From contig CAYHCF010000002.1 of NCBI GenBank assembly GCA_964355075.1, forward strand, positions 62,001 through 126,000: DNA of 64,000 bases, read 5' to 3'. The position numbers were made by a program, and so were the translations under genes. Below, piece after piece: positions 15,846-24,341 of the stretch (the first letter of the stretch is position 1; each line of letters starts with the position of its first letter). Below the pieces are notes generated by a model. That model saw only the letters and a list, made by a program, of their open reading frames with translations. It was not told the origin of the DNA and searched no databases. The DNA comes from B1 sp964355075. Lineage in GTDB: Bacteria > Bacteroidota > Bacteroidia > UKL13-3.

Positions 15846-17009
15846 ATGATTCAACGTGATGCAACAAAAAAACTGAAAGATCTTGCTTCAAAATTTAAAG
15901 CAGTGGCGATAACAGGTGCACGCCAAACAGGAAAAACCACGCTCATAAAGCAAGTTTTTAAACACAAACCCTATGTTTCACTTGAGAATTCCGATATGAG
16001 GAACTTCGCATTAGAAGATCCAAGAGGCTTTTTGGGTTCTTACCCGAATGGTGCTGTGTTGGATGAAGTTCAACGTACTCCTAATTTATTTTCTTACCTC
16101 CAGGAAATTTTGGATAATTCTAAAGTTAAAGGGTTGTTTATACTTTCCGGTTCAAACAATTTTTTATTACAACAATCTATTTCACAATCTCTGGCCGGAA
16201 GAATTGGTTATATCAACCTGTTGCCCTTTTCAATTACAGAACTTCATAAAGCTAAATTATTGCCTGAATCGGATGATGAACTGATGTTTAAAGGATTTTA
16301 CCCTCCGGTTTATGATCAGGATATCCCCATTCAGGATTGGTGTCCGAATTATATCCGAACCTATATTGAAAAAGATGTGAGGCAGGTAAAGAACATCAGC
16401 GACCTGATTGTATTTGAACGCTTTATAAGACTTTTGGCAGGACGAGCCGGTCAGGAATTAAATAACCATGCTATTTCCGTTGAGGCAGGAGTTGATATTA
16501 AAACCATTCAATCGTGGATAGGCATTTTGGAGAGCAGTTTTATCATTTATCTGCTCAAACCCCATTATAAGAATTTCAATAAAACAGTGGTTAAACGACC
16601 TAAACTATACTTCTACGATACTTCTCTGGTTTGCTGTCTCCTGGGAATTCAACAAGCCCAACAATTGAGTAACTACCCATTACGTGGGGCTATTTTTGAA
16701 AACATGGTAATAAGTGAATTCATTAAAAAAAGGACCAATGAAGCTTTACCTATTAATTTGTTTTACTGGAGAGATAAAACAGGACATGAAATTGACCTGA
16801 TTATTGACAATGCCGGTGCATTGCTTCCAATAGAAATAAAGTCAGGTAAAACCGTCAATACAGAATTTTTCAGAAATATGGATTACTGGTGCAAACTAAG
16901 TGGAGTAACAAAATCAATTTTGTTGTATGGTGGTGAGCAAAACCAGAAAAGAAGCAATGGAACAGAGATTTTAAACTGGAGAAAATTGATGATCAATAAT
17001 AAAATTTAG
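15846..17009 (+). CDS. AAA-type ATPase with C-terminal DUF4143 domain
   Basis: A 387-residue protein. Walker A GARQTGKT is at residues 24-31, Walker B AVLDEVQ at 70-76, and a sensor-like FILSGSNNFLL follows. The C-terminal DUF4143 part reads GAIFENMVISEFIKKR, then GHEIDLII (about 313-320) and PIEIKSGKT (about 328-336). This E..D..EXK series resembles a PD-(D/E)XK nuclease core. The family is scattered and mobile, often near toxin-antitoxin genes, and its function is unsettled. With MazF and Uma2 next door it forms a small accessory island. The start is the ATG 4 nt after a promoter box. Confidence 0.85.
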   Translation: MIQRDATKKLKDLASKFKAVAITGARQTGKTTLIKQVFKHKPYVSLENSDMRNFALEDPRGFLGSYPNGAVLDEVQRTPNLFSYLQEILDNSKVKGLFILSGSNNFLLQQSISQSLAGRIGYINLLPFSITELHKAKLLPESDDELMFKGFYPPVYDQDIPIQDWCPNYIRTYIEKDVRQVKNISDLIVFERFIRLLAGRAGQELNNHAISVEAGVDIKTIQSWIGILESSFIIYLLKPHYKNFNKTVVKRPKLYFYDTSLVCCLLGIQQAQQLSNYPLRGAIFENMVISEFIKKRTNEALPINLFYWRDKTGHEIDLIIDNAGALLPIEIKSGKTVNTEFFRNMDYWCKLSGVTKSILLYGGEQNQKRSNGTEILNWRKLMINNKI

Positions 17010-17020
17010 GAACATCGTTT

Positions 17021-17100
17021 ACGCTTCCAAACGAAGATATTTACACGGTAGTACAACCCGAAGCTCAAAACTTACTGGTATATATATATTATAGAAAATG
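17021..17100 (+). pseudogene. Rearranged fragment of a second Uma2 gene
   Basis: The segment ACGAAGATATTTACACGGTA matches the intact Uma2 gene near 15364-15383. After the shared CCCGA at 17057-17061 it continues with sequence matching 15560 onward (GATCAAAACTT-like). About 170 bp of the gene is therefore missing, with the junction at a short repeat coding QP(D/E). No start codon, and the frame is closed soon after. Confidence 0.75.
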
Positions 17101-17114
17101 GCTTAACATAGCCA

Positions 17115-17270
17115 CCCAATAAACAAAATGGGTTAAAAACAAAATCGGAAATAATGGTTATTCATATAAGAAGTTTGTCTAAAAACAGGCTAACAGAGCG
17201 GATTGGCTCAATTCCAAAGGAAACAATGCAACTTATGAAGGATACTTTGAATGATTTGTTGAATTATTGA
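17115..17270 (+). pseudogene. 3' fragment of a second mazF gene
   Basis: Reading from 17115 gives 51 codons and a stop that align with the last part of the intact MazF (NGLKTKSEIMVIHIRSL against NGLKEKSEVMMIHIRSL, and the same DLLNY end). A stop codon at 17109-17111 and the lack of a start mark it as a relic. The ~50 bp downstream also resemble the spacer after intact mazF, so a whole cassette was once duplicated. Many synonymous differences indicate an old event. Confidence 0.85.
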
Positions 17271-17351
17271 ATTGAAATTCGATTTTATACTACAAATAAT
17301 AAATAGTCAATTCTTTAAAAGTGTTTTAAGATGAACAATATTTTTTTATGC

Positions 17352-17385
17352 AAAAGAGCCTGCCTTTTACAAGGCAGGCTCTTTT
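17352..17385. terminator. Intrinsic terminator hairpin, likely bidirectional
   Basis: A perfect 15-bp stem (17352-17366 with 17371-17385, arm AAAAGAGCCTGCCTT) and the 4-base loop TTAC. Both ends give T-runs in the matching direction. It lies between the plus-strand accessory island and the minus-strand lipoprotein gene, whose stop is 36 bp away. Confidence 0.9.
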
Positions 17386-17420
17386 ATTAATTTTTTGCTA
17401 ACAATTAAAAGCCTAAGCTA

Positions 17421-19160
17421 TTATATGGGACATTTTGTCAAAGTAATTGTAATTGGGTATCCTCCGGCAATTCCCATAGCTGTTGCATTGTATGGTTCAG
17501 AAACATAGTCTTCTCTGCTGTTTTCGTAATAAACTGAAAATCGATATTTTTCACCCTCTACAAATGTTCCACTCCCAAAACTCATTTTGTTATAACTTTT
17601 GTTATTATCAATAATCGCCTGAACGGTGGTTTTACTCCATGTTTTTCCCGCGTATGTATTATCACCCGGGTCTATTCTATGTGATAGTTTATTGCCATTT
17701 GTAGGAACAATAGTATTTTGGAAATCAGTTTCTTTGATATAATATACCTGATAGTTATTAGGCAACAATACCTGACTTCCATTGGAACATTTTAACAAAA
17801 GGTTAAAAATAATGTTGGGCTTATTGTTTGCCCCAACGCTTGTGTTTATTGTTGAATTACAGAGAACTCCGCAAGTACCACCAGAGCGATTCATTGGGTC
17901 ATCTTCGTTAGACATATTTTCTGTATAATAATAATATTGTAAATTTTGAACAGGAATAAAGTCCGTTACGTATTTGTAATTTGTTGTATTCGCAGGAACG
18001 CTGAAGTCATAACTGTTTAAATGGCCATTTTGATAACAATGACTAAAATTTGTTCCTTTGTTAAGTACCCCAAAACTAATACTTACCGCATTTGCGGTAG
18101 TATTTGAAAAATTTAATACCAGCGGCAATCCGCAAGGGTTTAGAAAGTTAGATGCCGACCAGGCACTCAGGTGATTTACCTTCATAATAGCCTCTAATTT
18201 GTTGGTGATAGCATTTTTAACAACTGTGGTAGTACTTTCTTTTACCCAGGTGTTTTGGCCCTCACTACGACTAAAAACACCTAAAACATCTCCAACTTTG
18301 TAAATTGTTCCTGTTTCGGGGTTTAGCATAGAATCACTAATTTCCATGGCTACATCGATGGGTTGAGAAAAAGATGATACTGCATTGCCCCCGGCACTCA
18401 TATTTATATTTACCCAGCCAACAGGTACAAAGGCCCCGCCCGGCAATGTGTTTCCTGCAGCGTCCTTAACCTGACTTACATTGGTTCCGCCCGGAAAAGA
18501 CCCCACTGCATCTGAAGAAGCGTGCATTATTTTGCTTTCTATACTTCCGCTAACCGGGTTTCCGCTTTTATCCAACATTTGCGTACCTGTAGGAATTAAC
18601 ACGGTAGCTTCCTCATCTTTACCGGAGTTACCGGCAACCGTAATTTTTTCGGTAGTGGTGGTTTTGCCATCTGTACCCGTGGTTACCGTTTTTGTTGCTG
18701 AACCGGAACCTGCTGGCGGATTGCTAAAATCAACCAAAGCTATTTGTTCCGAAACCTGGTTTAAACTTTTCAATTCAACTGAATAAACCAGGTCTAAATA
18801 TTTTGAATTGCTAAACTCAAAATTAAATTTTATTGGGCTTCCGGCTGTTGGGACATTGCCTTTACGCAAAGAAAAAATAAGCAAGCCCTGCATCACAACA
18901 ATTTTGCGATTACCGCCACTTGAGTATATAGCTGAAGCTCCTGGGCCGGTTACCTTAACTTCATAACCATTTGGCAAATCTGCCTGAGCACCTGTTTTAG
19001 CGTCAATTACATTAAAAATAAATGGCGCGTTTAAAGCATCCGCTTTAATGGAAATAACAAACCCTTCTGTTGGGTTTTTTAACTTGCATGCATCCAGCAC
19101 GAATATTGCACTTGTTGCTGCAACAAGTAAAACAATAATAGATTGTATATTCTTTTTCAT
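17421..19160 (-). CDS. Putative lipoprotein of unknown function
   Basis: A 579-residue exported protein. Its N-terminus has a lipoprotein signal peptide with lipobox LDAC (Cys25). The mature part starts with a beta-rich module containing GYEVKVTGPGASAIYSSGG, followed by a Thr/Lys/Gly-rich linker (TKTVTTGTDGKTTTTEK). A central region has LIPTGTQMLDKSGNPVSGSI and MEISDSMLNPETGTIY, typical of a conserved surface-lipoprotein architecture. The C-terminal part has several Cys residues. I do not recognise a named family. It lies in the same direction as and downstream of a predicted outer-membrane protein, separated by a heptamer repeat array. Confidence 0.75.
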   Translation of the reverse strand: MKKNIQSIIVLLVAATSAIFVLDACKLKNPTEGFVISIKADALNAPFIFNVIDAKTGAQADLPNGYEVKVTGPGASAIYSSGGNRKIVVMQGLLIFSLRKGNVPTAGSPIKFNFEFSNSKYLDLVYSVELKSLNQVSEQIALVDFSNPPAGSGSATKTVTTGTDGKTTTTEKITVAGNSGKDEEATVLIPTGTQMLDKSGNPVSGSIESKIMHASSDAVGSFPGGTNVSQVKDAAGNTLPGGAFVPVGWVNINMSAGGNAVSSFSQPIDVAMEISDSMLNPETGTIYKVGDVLGVFSRSEGQNTWVKESTTTVVKNAITNKLEAIMKVNHLSAWSASNFLNPCGLPLVLNFSNTTANAVSISFGVLNKGTNFSHCYQNGHLNSYDFSVPANTTNYKYVTDFIPVQNLQYYYYTENMSNEDDPMNRSGGTCGVLCNSTINTSVGANNKPNIIFNLLLKCSNGSQVLLPNNYQVYYIKETDFQNTIVPTNGNKLSHRIDPGDNTYAGKTWSKTTVQAIIDNNKSYNKMSFGSGTFVEGEKYRFSVYYENSREDYVSEPYNATAMGIAGGYPITITLTKCPI

Positions 19161-19170
19161 TTGATTAATT

Positions 19171-19282
19171 ATTTTAGATTTACGATTTTAGATTTACGAT
19201 TTTAGATTTTAGATTTACGATTTTAGATTTACGATTTTAGATTTAAGATTTACGATTTAAGATTTAAGATTTACGATTTAAG
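19171..19282. repeat. Intergenic array of 16 heptamers
   Basis: Sixteen contiguous 7-bp units of three kinds, ATTTTAG, ATTTACG and ATTTAAG, in irregular order. A looser run based on ATCTCAT continues to 19317. The array fills the spacer between two minus-strand genes. The ATTTACG unit is shared, on the same strand, with the coding array at 1362-1445. Confidence 0.92.
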
Positions 19283-19319
19283 TTCATCTCATATCTCATT
19301 TCACATTTCTCATCTCTAG

Positions 19320-20090
19320 CTATTTACTAAGTCTGAAATTTAAACTCATATTTACCACCGGTAGCCAGCTCAGGCCTTTTAGGTTATTTTGCAAAACCGA
19401 CTCCTGAGATGAGGTGGGTTCAAGCATGCCCGATACCTTAAAACTTAATTTGGGCTGCTCTATATAATAAGCTCCAACCTCAAGGGTAAAACCCACCCGT
19501 CCTTTGGGCACGGCTCTTCCAATTCCCATTCCAATATATGGACTTGGTTTGAAGGTAATACCCGTTTTAATAATACCAACTTCTGACGGAGGGATCATAA
19601 TATCTCCCTGCTTGGTTGAATCTTTTGTCATGGCGCTTGCGCTAATTTCGGTTAACAGGACTGAATACCCTGCACTAATTTTAAAGGCTCCCCCAAATGG
19701 ATGTAAATCAAGGATAGCTCCAATAGAACCTAACTTCACATCGGCATTAATGACCAATGCGGTATTATCCAAACTAAATTCCTGATTTTTTACACTCAAG
19801 GGCAAGTAGCTTCCTGATAAGCGAAGAGCCAGCCTTCCTTTTTGAGTCAGGTTTTTGGCTAAGTCTATGCCTACCCCGTTTGATGAAAAGTTAATTCCAA
19901 AGCCAATGCCGGCTCGCCTCGGCGTAATTGTGGAACTTGAATCCATCAAAATGGCTACGGGCCTGGCTGGTGCAGGTACAACTTTTAGCGGAGCGCCGTG
20001 AGGGGAAACAGGGGTTGCTGTTTGCGCAAATAAATTCGAACAAAAGCTAAATGCGGTCAGCATGAATGTTGTGTAAAATAATTTTTTCAT
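19320..20090 (-). CDS. Predicted outer-membrane protein, unknown family
   Basis: A 256-residue protein with a signal peptide ending near LFAQ. After a Pro/Ala-rich linker (VSPHGAPLKVVPAPARPVA) the mature part alternates hydrophobic and polar residues and is rich in Gly and aromatics, as in a small beta-barrel (GIGFGINFSSNGVGIDL, GRLALRLSGSYLP, FKISAGYSVLL). It ends SLNFRLSK without the terminal Phe typical of many barrels. Probably cotranscribed with the downstream lipoprotein, although the heptamer array lies between them. Confidence 0.6.
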   Translation of the reverse strand: MKKLFYTTFMLTAFSFCSNLFAQTATPVSPHGAPLKVVPAPARPVAILMDSSSTITPRRAGIGFGINFSSNGVGIDLAKNLTQKGRLALRLSGSYLPLSVKNQEFSLDNTALVINADVKLGSIGAILDLHPFGGAFKISAGYSVLLTEISASAMTKDSTKQGDIMIPPSEVGIIKTGITFKPSPYIGMGIGRAVPKGRVGFTLEVGAYYIEQPKLSFKVSGMLEPTSSQESVLQNNLKGLSWLPVVNMSLNFRLSK

Positions 20091-20337
20091 TTAATTTCGG
20101 ATATTTGTGTCTCCAAATGAAACATTTTAATTTTAATATGACAAATAAAAAGATGACATAAATCATATTGTAGTGTATAATAATTACATATCATTCTGTT
20201 TTTCAAATATTTAAAATATGTATTAAAATTAAAATAAAATTAATTTTACAAAAATGGGACAAATGAATTTTCGCAATACAATCGGATTTTTTATTCAATT
20301 CATAAATTTAGGCTTATATTCGCAGGCTTTTTAAGCG

Positions 20338-20344
20338 AAAGGAG
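20338..20344 (+). promoter_or_regulatory. Shine-Dalgarno sequence AAAGGAG before rpsA
   Basis: A seven-base match to the anti-Shine-Dalgarno region ends 10 nt before the TTG start of rpsA. Nearly all other genes in this window lack such a site, so it supports the TTG start and may have a regulatory meaning. Confidence 0.6.
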
Positions 20345-20354
20345 AACTTTTTAA

Positions 20355-22154
20355 TTGTCACAAAACACTAATTTAACTTCCCCTACTCCCGAAATGGATT
20401 TCGATTGGAGTATGGACAAAGCCGGATTTGGCGGCTACTCGAAAGATGAATACCAAACGTTAACTAATCTTTATGAAAACACTTTAAGCGCCTTCAACGA
20501 AAAAGAAATCGTAAAAGGTTCCGTGGTGGGTTTCACCGAAAAAGAGGTGGTATTGAACATCGGCTTCAAATCTGATGGTTTAATTGCCCGTACTGAATTC
20601 CGGGATTTGCCGGATTTGAAAATTGGCGATGTGGTTGAAGTATTGCTTGAAACCAAAGAAGATCCTATGGGTCAGTTGATTTTATCGCGCAAAAAAGCGG
20701 TAAGTGAACGCGCCTGGGAAAACATTTTGGCCGCAAACGAACAGGATATCGTCGTTAATGGTTACGTAAAATCGCGTACCAAAGGGGGTTTGGTTGTTGA
20801 TGTATTAGGTATTGATACCTTTTTACCCGGTTCACAAATCGACACGAAGCCTATTAAGGATTACGATGTGTATGTGGGTCAGACCATGCCCTTTAAAGTG
20901 GTTAAGGTAAATCATACTTTTAAAAATGTGGTGATATCTCACAAAGTATTGATTGAAGAAGATATTGAAAAACAAAAATCAGACATCTTATCTAAATTAG
21001 AAAAAGGCCAGGTATTGGAAGGAACTGTTAAAAACATGACTTCCTTTGGTGTGTTCATCGATTTAGGTGGTGTGGATGGATTATTACATATTACCGATAT
21101 TTCCTGGGGTCGTATCAATCACCCTGAAGAAGTATTGAAAATGGATGAGAAAATAAATATTGTTGTTTTGGATTTTGATGATGAGAAGAAACGTATCTCA
21201 TTGGGATTAAAACAATTAGGCGCACATCCTTGGGATACTTTGGCCGAAAATCTGGTTGTTGGAGCTAAAGTTACCGGTAAAATTGTGAATATTGCCGATT
21301 ATGGCGCGTTCCTTGAAATTGCTCCGGGTATTGAAGGTTTGATTCATGTGAGTGAAATGAGCTGGAGCCAGCATCTGAGAAGCCCTCAGGACTTTTTAAA
21401 GATGGGTGATGAACTGGAAGCGGTGATTCTTACCTTAGAAAAAGAAGAACGCAAAATGTCATTAGGCGTTAAACAACTGAAAGCAGATCCATGGGTGAAT
21501 ATCCAGGAAAGATATCCTGTGGGTTCACGTCATAAAGGTATGGTGCGCAACATGACCAACTACGGCTTATTCGTTGAATTAGAAGAAGGTGTTGATGGAT
21601 TGGTACACGTTTCAGATTTAAGCTGGACAAAGAAAATCAAACATCCGAATGAGTTCGTGAAAGTTAACCAGGAATTGGAAGTGCTGGTATTAGAGGTTGA
21701 TCTTGAAAACCGTCGCTTAAGTCTTGGACATAAACAATTAGATGAAAATCCATGGGAAGCATTTGAATCCTTATTCTCAGTTGGTTCTGAACACGAAGGA
21801 ACTATCTTGAAAATTGAAGATAAGAGTGCAATCATTGCCTTGCCATACGGAGTGGAAGGTTATGCTCCATTTAAACAATTACAAAAAGAGGACAAGAAAA
21901 CAGCAAAAGAAGATGAGGTCCTAATATTTAAAGTAACTGAATTCAACAAAGAGAACCGCCGAATTGTTCTATCTCATACTGCAGTTTGGAGAGAAGAAAT
22001 TGAGGCTAAGAAGGAAAGTGAAGTGAAGAAAACAGAAGCTGAGAAAGAGAAAGTAACCAAAGTGGCTAAAAAAATCAATGAAGCAACCGAAAAATCAACG
22101 TTTGCGGATGTGGGCGGATTAGCTGAACTGAAAGCGAAACTTGAGGGAAAATAA
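20355..22154 (+). CDS. rpsA: 30S ribosomal protein S1
   Basis: A 599-residue ribosomal protein that binds mRNA on the small subunit. Six S1 (OB-fold) repeats can be followed, beginning near residues 57, 137, 220, 306, 392 and 477; repeats 3 to 5 carry the typical GVFIDLGGVDGLLHITDISW-like core. The C-terminal 60 residues are charged (Lys/Glu) and end in GGLAELKAKLEGK. The TTG start is chosen because of the upstream AAAGGAG; an in-frame ATG at 20394 would remove 13 residues. A strong terminator follows, so the gene is probably monocistronic. Confidence 0.95.
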   Translation: MSQNTNLTSPTPEMDFDWSMDKAGFGGYSKDEYQTLTNLYENTLSAFNEKEIVKGSVVGFTEKEVVLNIGFKSDGLIARTEFRDLPDLKIGDVVEVLLETKEDPMGQLILSRKKAVSERAWENILAANEQDIVVNGYVKSRTKGGLVVDVLGIDTFLPGSQIDTKPIKDYDVYVGQTMPFKVVKVNHTFKNVVISHKVLIEEDIEKQKSDILSKLEKGQVLEGTVKNMTSFGVFIDLGGVDGLLHITDISWGRINHPEEVLKMDEKINIVVLDFDDEKKRISLGLKQLGAHPWDTLAENLVVGAKVTGKIVNIADYGAFLEIAPGIEGLIHVSEMSWSQHLRSPQDFLKMGDELEAVILTLEKEERKMSLGVKQLKADPWVNIQERYPVGSRHKGMVRNMTNYGLFVELEEGVDGLVHVSDLSWTKKIKHPNEFVKVNQELEVLVLEVDLENRRLSLGHKQLDENPWEAFESLFSVGSEHEGTILKIEDKSAIIALPYGVEGYAPFKQLQKEDKKTAKEDEVLIFKVTEFNKENRRIVLSHTAVWREEIEAKKESEVKKTEAEKEKVTKVAKKINEATEKSTFADVGGLAELKAKLEGK

Positions 22155-22175
22155 TTTCCTTGCTTTTCACATAAT

Positions 22176-22211
22176 AAAATCCTCCTCGTCAAAAACGAGG
22201 GGGATTTTTTT
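22176..22211 (+). terminator. Intrinsic terminator after rpsA
   Basis: A 14-bp stem (22176-22189 with 22195-22208, one G-U pair) with a 5-base loop, ending in a run of seven T residues. It starts 22 bp after the rpsA stop. Confidence 0.92.
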
Positions 22212-22288
22212 ATCCCCTACCGGGAGGGGAATCGGAATCCGGAAATTTTCTTGTTATTATCTTACCTTGCGGCCTATACAAAAATCTT

Positions 22289-22696
22289 ATGAAACATTGG
22301 CTTGTAAAATCTGAACCTTATAAATATAGTTGGGAGCAATTTGTGAAAGATGGGAAAACCATCTGGGATGGCGTGCGCAATTACCAGGCCCGCAATAACC
22401 TGAGGGAAATGGGGAAAGGGGATCTGGTGCTCTGGTATCACAGCAATGAAGGGTTGGAGGTGGTTGGTATTGCTAAGGTGGTGAAAGAATCCTATCAGGA
22501 TCCAACATCTGATAATGCTAACTGGTTAGTTGTTGAATTGAAGCCCTTTAAAAAGCTAAAAAAAACAGTTACCCTTGCACAGGTTAAAGCTGATCCCAGG
22601 CTTCAAAACATAGGATTGGTAAGGCAGGGTCGTTTATCGGTTCAGGCGTTGAAAAGGGAAGAATTTGATGCCATTTTGGATTTGGCTTCAACTTAA
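22289..22696 (+). CDS. EVE domain-containing protein
   Basis: A 135-residue single-domain protein. The N-terminal KHWLVKSEPYKYSWEQ, the segment WDGVRNYQARNNLREM and GDLVLWYHSN are the hallmarks of the EVE domain, a PUA-like fold thought to bind modified bases in RNA or DNA. Length matches the family. It stands alone between rpsA and the pyr genes. The target base is unknown. Confidence 0.92.
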   Translation: MKHWLVKSEPYKYSWEQFVKDGKTIWDGVRNYQARNNLREMGKGDLVLWYHSNEGLEVVGIAKVVKESYQDPTSDNANWLVVELKPFKKLKKTVTLAQVKADPRLQNIGLVRQGRLSVQALKREEFDAILDLAST

Positions 22697-22851
22697 TATG
22701 AGTAGAAATTTTGCCGGAAACAATAAAAATAGTTGAAGCATCGGATTAAATTTAGATATTTGAAAACCGATTGATGGAGAAATACTAACCATCAATAGGG
22801 TATCGGAATAAATATATTTTAAATTAGCCCAAACAAAAAGAAGTTCTACGG

Positions 22852-23391
22852 ATGAACTCTAGAATAATTTTAGAAAAAAAACAGCTCGACATTACGCTTG
22901 ATCGTTTATGTTACGAATTGATTGAGCGTTTAGGCGACTTTAATGATACGGCCTTTATCGGCATGCAACCCCGTGGCATTTTCTTATCGCGAAGAATAAA
23001 AGAAAAAATGATTGCCATTAGAGGTAAGCAGGATTTCCTTTATGGTGAACTCGACATTTCCTTTTACAGAGATGATTTTAGAAGAGGGAATGAACAGATT
23101 GTACCGAATGAAATAAAAATTGATTTTTCGGCTCAGGACAAAAGGATTGTTTTGATTGATGATGTGCTCTATACCGGGAGAACAGTTCGGGCAGCCCTGG
23201 AAGCCATTACCGATTTTGGTCGCCCTAAAAAGGTAGAGTTACTGGTATTAATTGATCGTGAATATAGCCGTGATTTGCCTATTCAGGCCAATTATGTAGG
23301 CATGCGTGTGGATACCCGTACTCATGATAAAGTAAAAGTAGATTGGAAGGAGAATGGGAAAAAAGATGGGGTGTATATTGTAACAAATTAA
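22852..23391 (+). CDS. pyrR: PyrR-type uracil phosphoribosyltransferase / pyrimidine regulator
   Basis: A 179-residue type I phosphoribosyltransferase. The PRPP-binding loop VLIDDVLYTGRT is at about residues 101-112, and the YGELDISFYRDD and GMQPRGIFLSRRI segments are typical of PyrR. It converts uracil plus PRPP to UMP and in some bacteria controls pyr mRNA. It is followed 9 bp later by pyrB, so the two form an operon. I see no PyrR-type anti-terminator leader in the 155 bp upstream, so RNA regulation is not demonstrated. Confidence 0.92.
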   Translation: MNSRIILEKKQLDITLDRLCYELIERLGDFNDTAFIGMQPRGIFLSRRIKEKMIAIRGKQDFLYGELDISFYRDDFRRGNEQIVPNEIKIDFSAQDKRIVLIDDVLYTGRTVRAALEAITDFGRPKKVELLVLIDREYSRDLPIQANYVGMRVDTRTHDKVKVDWKENGKKDGVYIVTN

Positions 23392-23400
23392 AAAAGAAAA

Positions 23401-24330
23401 ATGAAAAAATTTTCGCAAAGGCACTTATTAGGCATAAAGGACATCACACTTAATGACATTAATTTAGTTTTTGAAACAGCGGATAATTTTAAATCTATCA
23501 TAAACCGACCCATCAAAAAGGTTCCCTCATTACGGGATGTTACCATTGCCAATGTTTTTTTCGAAAATTCAACCCGAACCCGCATTTCATTTGAATTGGC
23601 TCAAAAACGTTTAAGTGCCGATATTGTTAACTTATCAGCCACCTCCTCATCGATTTCAAAAGGGGAGACTTTAATTGATACCGTAAAAAATATCCTGGCC
23701 ATGAAAGTGGATATGGTTGTTATGCGTCATCCGGCTCCCGGTGCCTGTCAGTTTTTATCCCGGCATATTAAAGCTCAAATTATTAATGCCGGCGACGGTA
23801 CCCATGAACATCCGACTCAGGCTTTGCTTGACGCATACTCAATAAGAGAAAGACTGGGCAGTGTAAGTGGGAAAAAGGTTGCGATTGTCGGAGATATTAC
23901 CCATTCCAGAGTTGCTTTATCCAATATTTTTTGCCTGCAAAAATTAGGAGCAGAGGTGATGGTTTGTGGCCCAACCACCTTAATTCCAAAGCATATTAGT
24001 TCTCTGGGTGTTAAAGTTGAACACGATTTAATGAAAGCGTTGAATTGGTGCGACGTTGCCAATATGTTACGAATACAATTGGAACGTCAGGATATTAAAT
24101 ATTTTCCAAGTCTGCGTGAATACAGTATGCTTTATGGATTGGACAAGGAACGATTAGATTCCTTGGATAAGGAAATTGTAATTATGCACCCCGGACCTAT
24201 TAACCGTGGCGTTGAGATCAGTAGTGAAGTGGCAGATAGCAAGCACAGTATTATTCTTGATCAGGTAGAAAACGGGGTTGCTACCCGAATGGCTGTGATG
24301 TATTTGCTTGCAGGTCAGAATCCTGCCTAA
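23401..24330 (+). CDS. pyrB: Aspartate carbamoyltransferase catalytic subunit
   Basis: A 309-residue cytosolic enzyme that forms N-carbamoyl-aspartate in pyrimidine synthesis. The carbamoyl-phosphate loop STRTR is at residues 57-61, HPTQALLDAY starts at 137, and the aspartate-site segment is followed by MHPGPINRGVEI near the C-terminus. Complete length for the family. It follows pyrR by 9 bp and precedes a membrane protein gene by 11 bp, so the operon may have three genes. No pyrI is present nearby. Confidence 0.96.
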   Translation: MKKFSQRHLLGIKDITLNDINLVFETADNFKSIINRPIKKVPSLRDVTIANVFFENSTRTRISFELAQKRLSADIVNLSATSSSISKGETLIDTVKNILAMKVDMVVMRHPAPGACQFLSRHIKAQIINAGDGTHEHPTQALLDAYSIRERLGSVSGKKVAIVGDITHSRVALSNIFCLQKLGAEVMVCGPTTLIPKHISSLGVKVEHDLMKALNWCDVANMLRIQLERQDIKYFPSLREYSMLYGLDKERLDSLDKEIVIMHPGPINRGVEISSEVADSKHSIILDQVENGVATRMAVMYLLAGQNPA

Positions 24331-24341
24331 TTCTTTCAGCA

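Noticed and set aside
19171..19282. CRISPR array
   Set aside because: The units are 7 bp without spacers, no cas genes are present, and the unit order is irregular.
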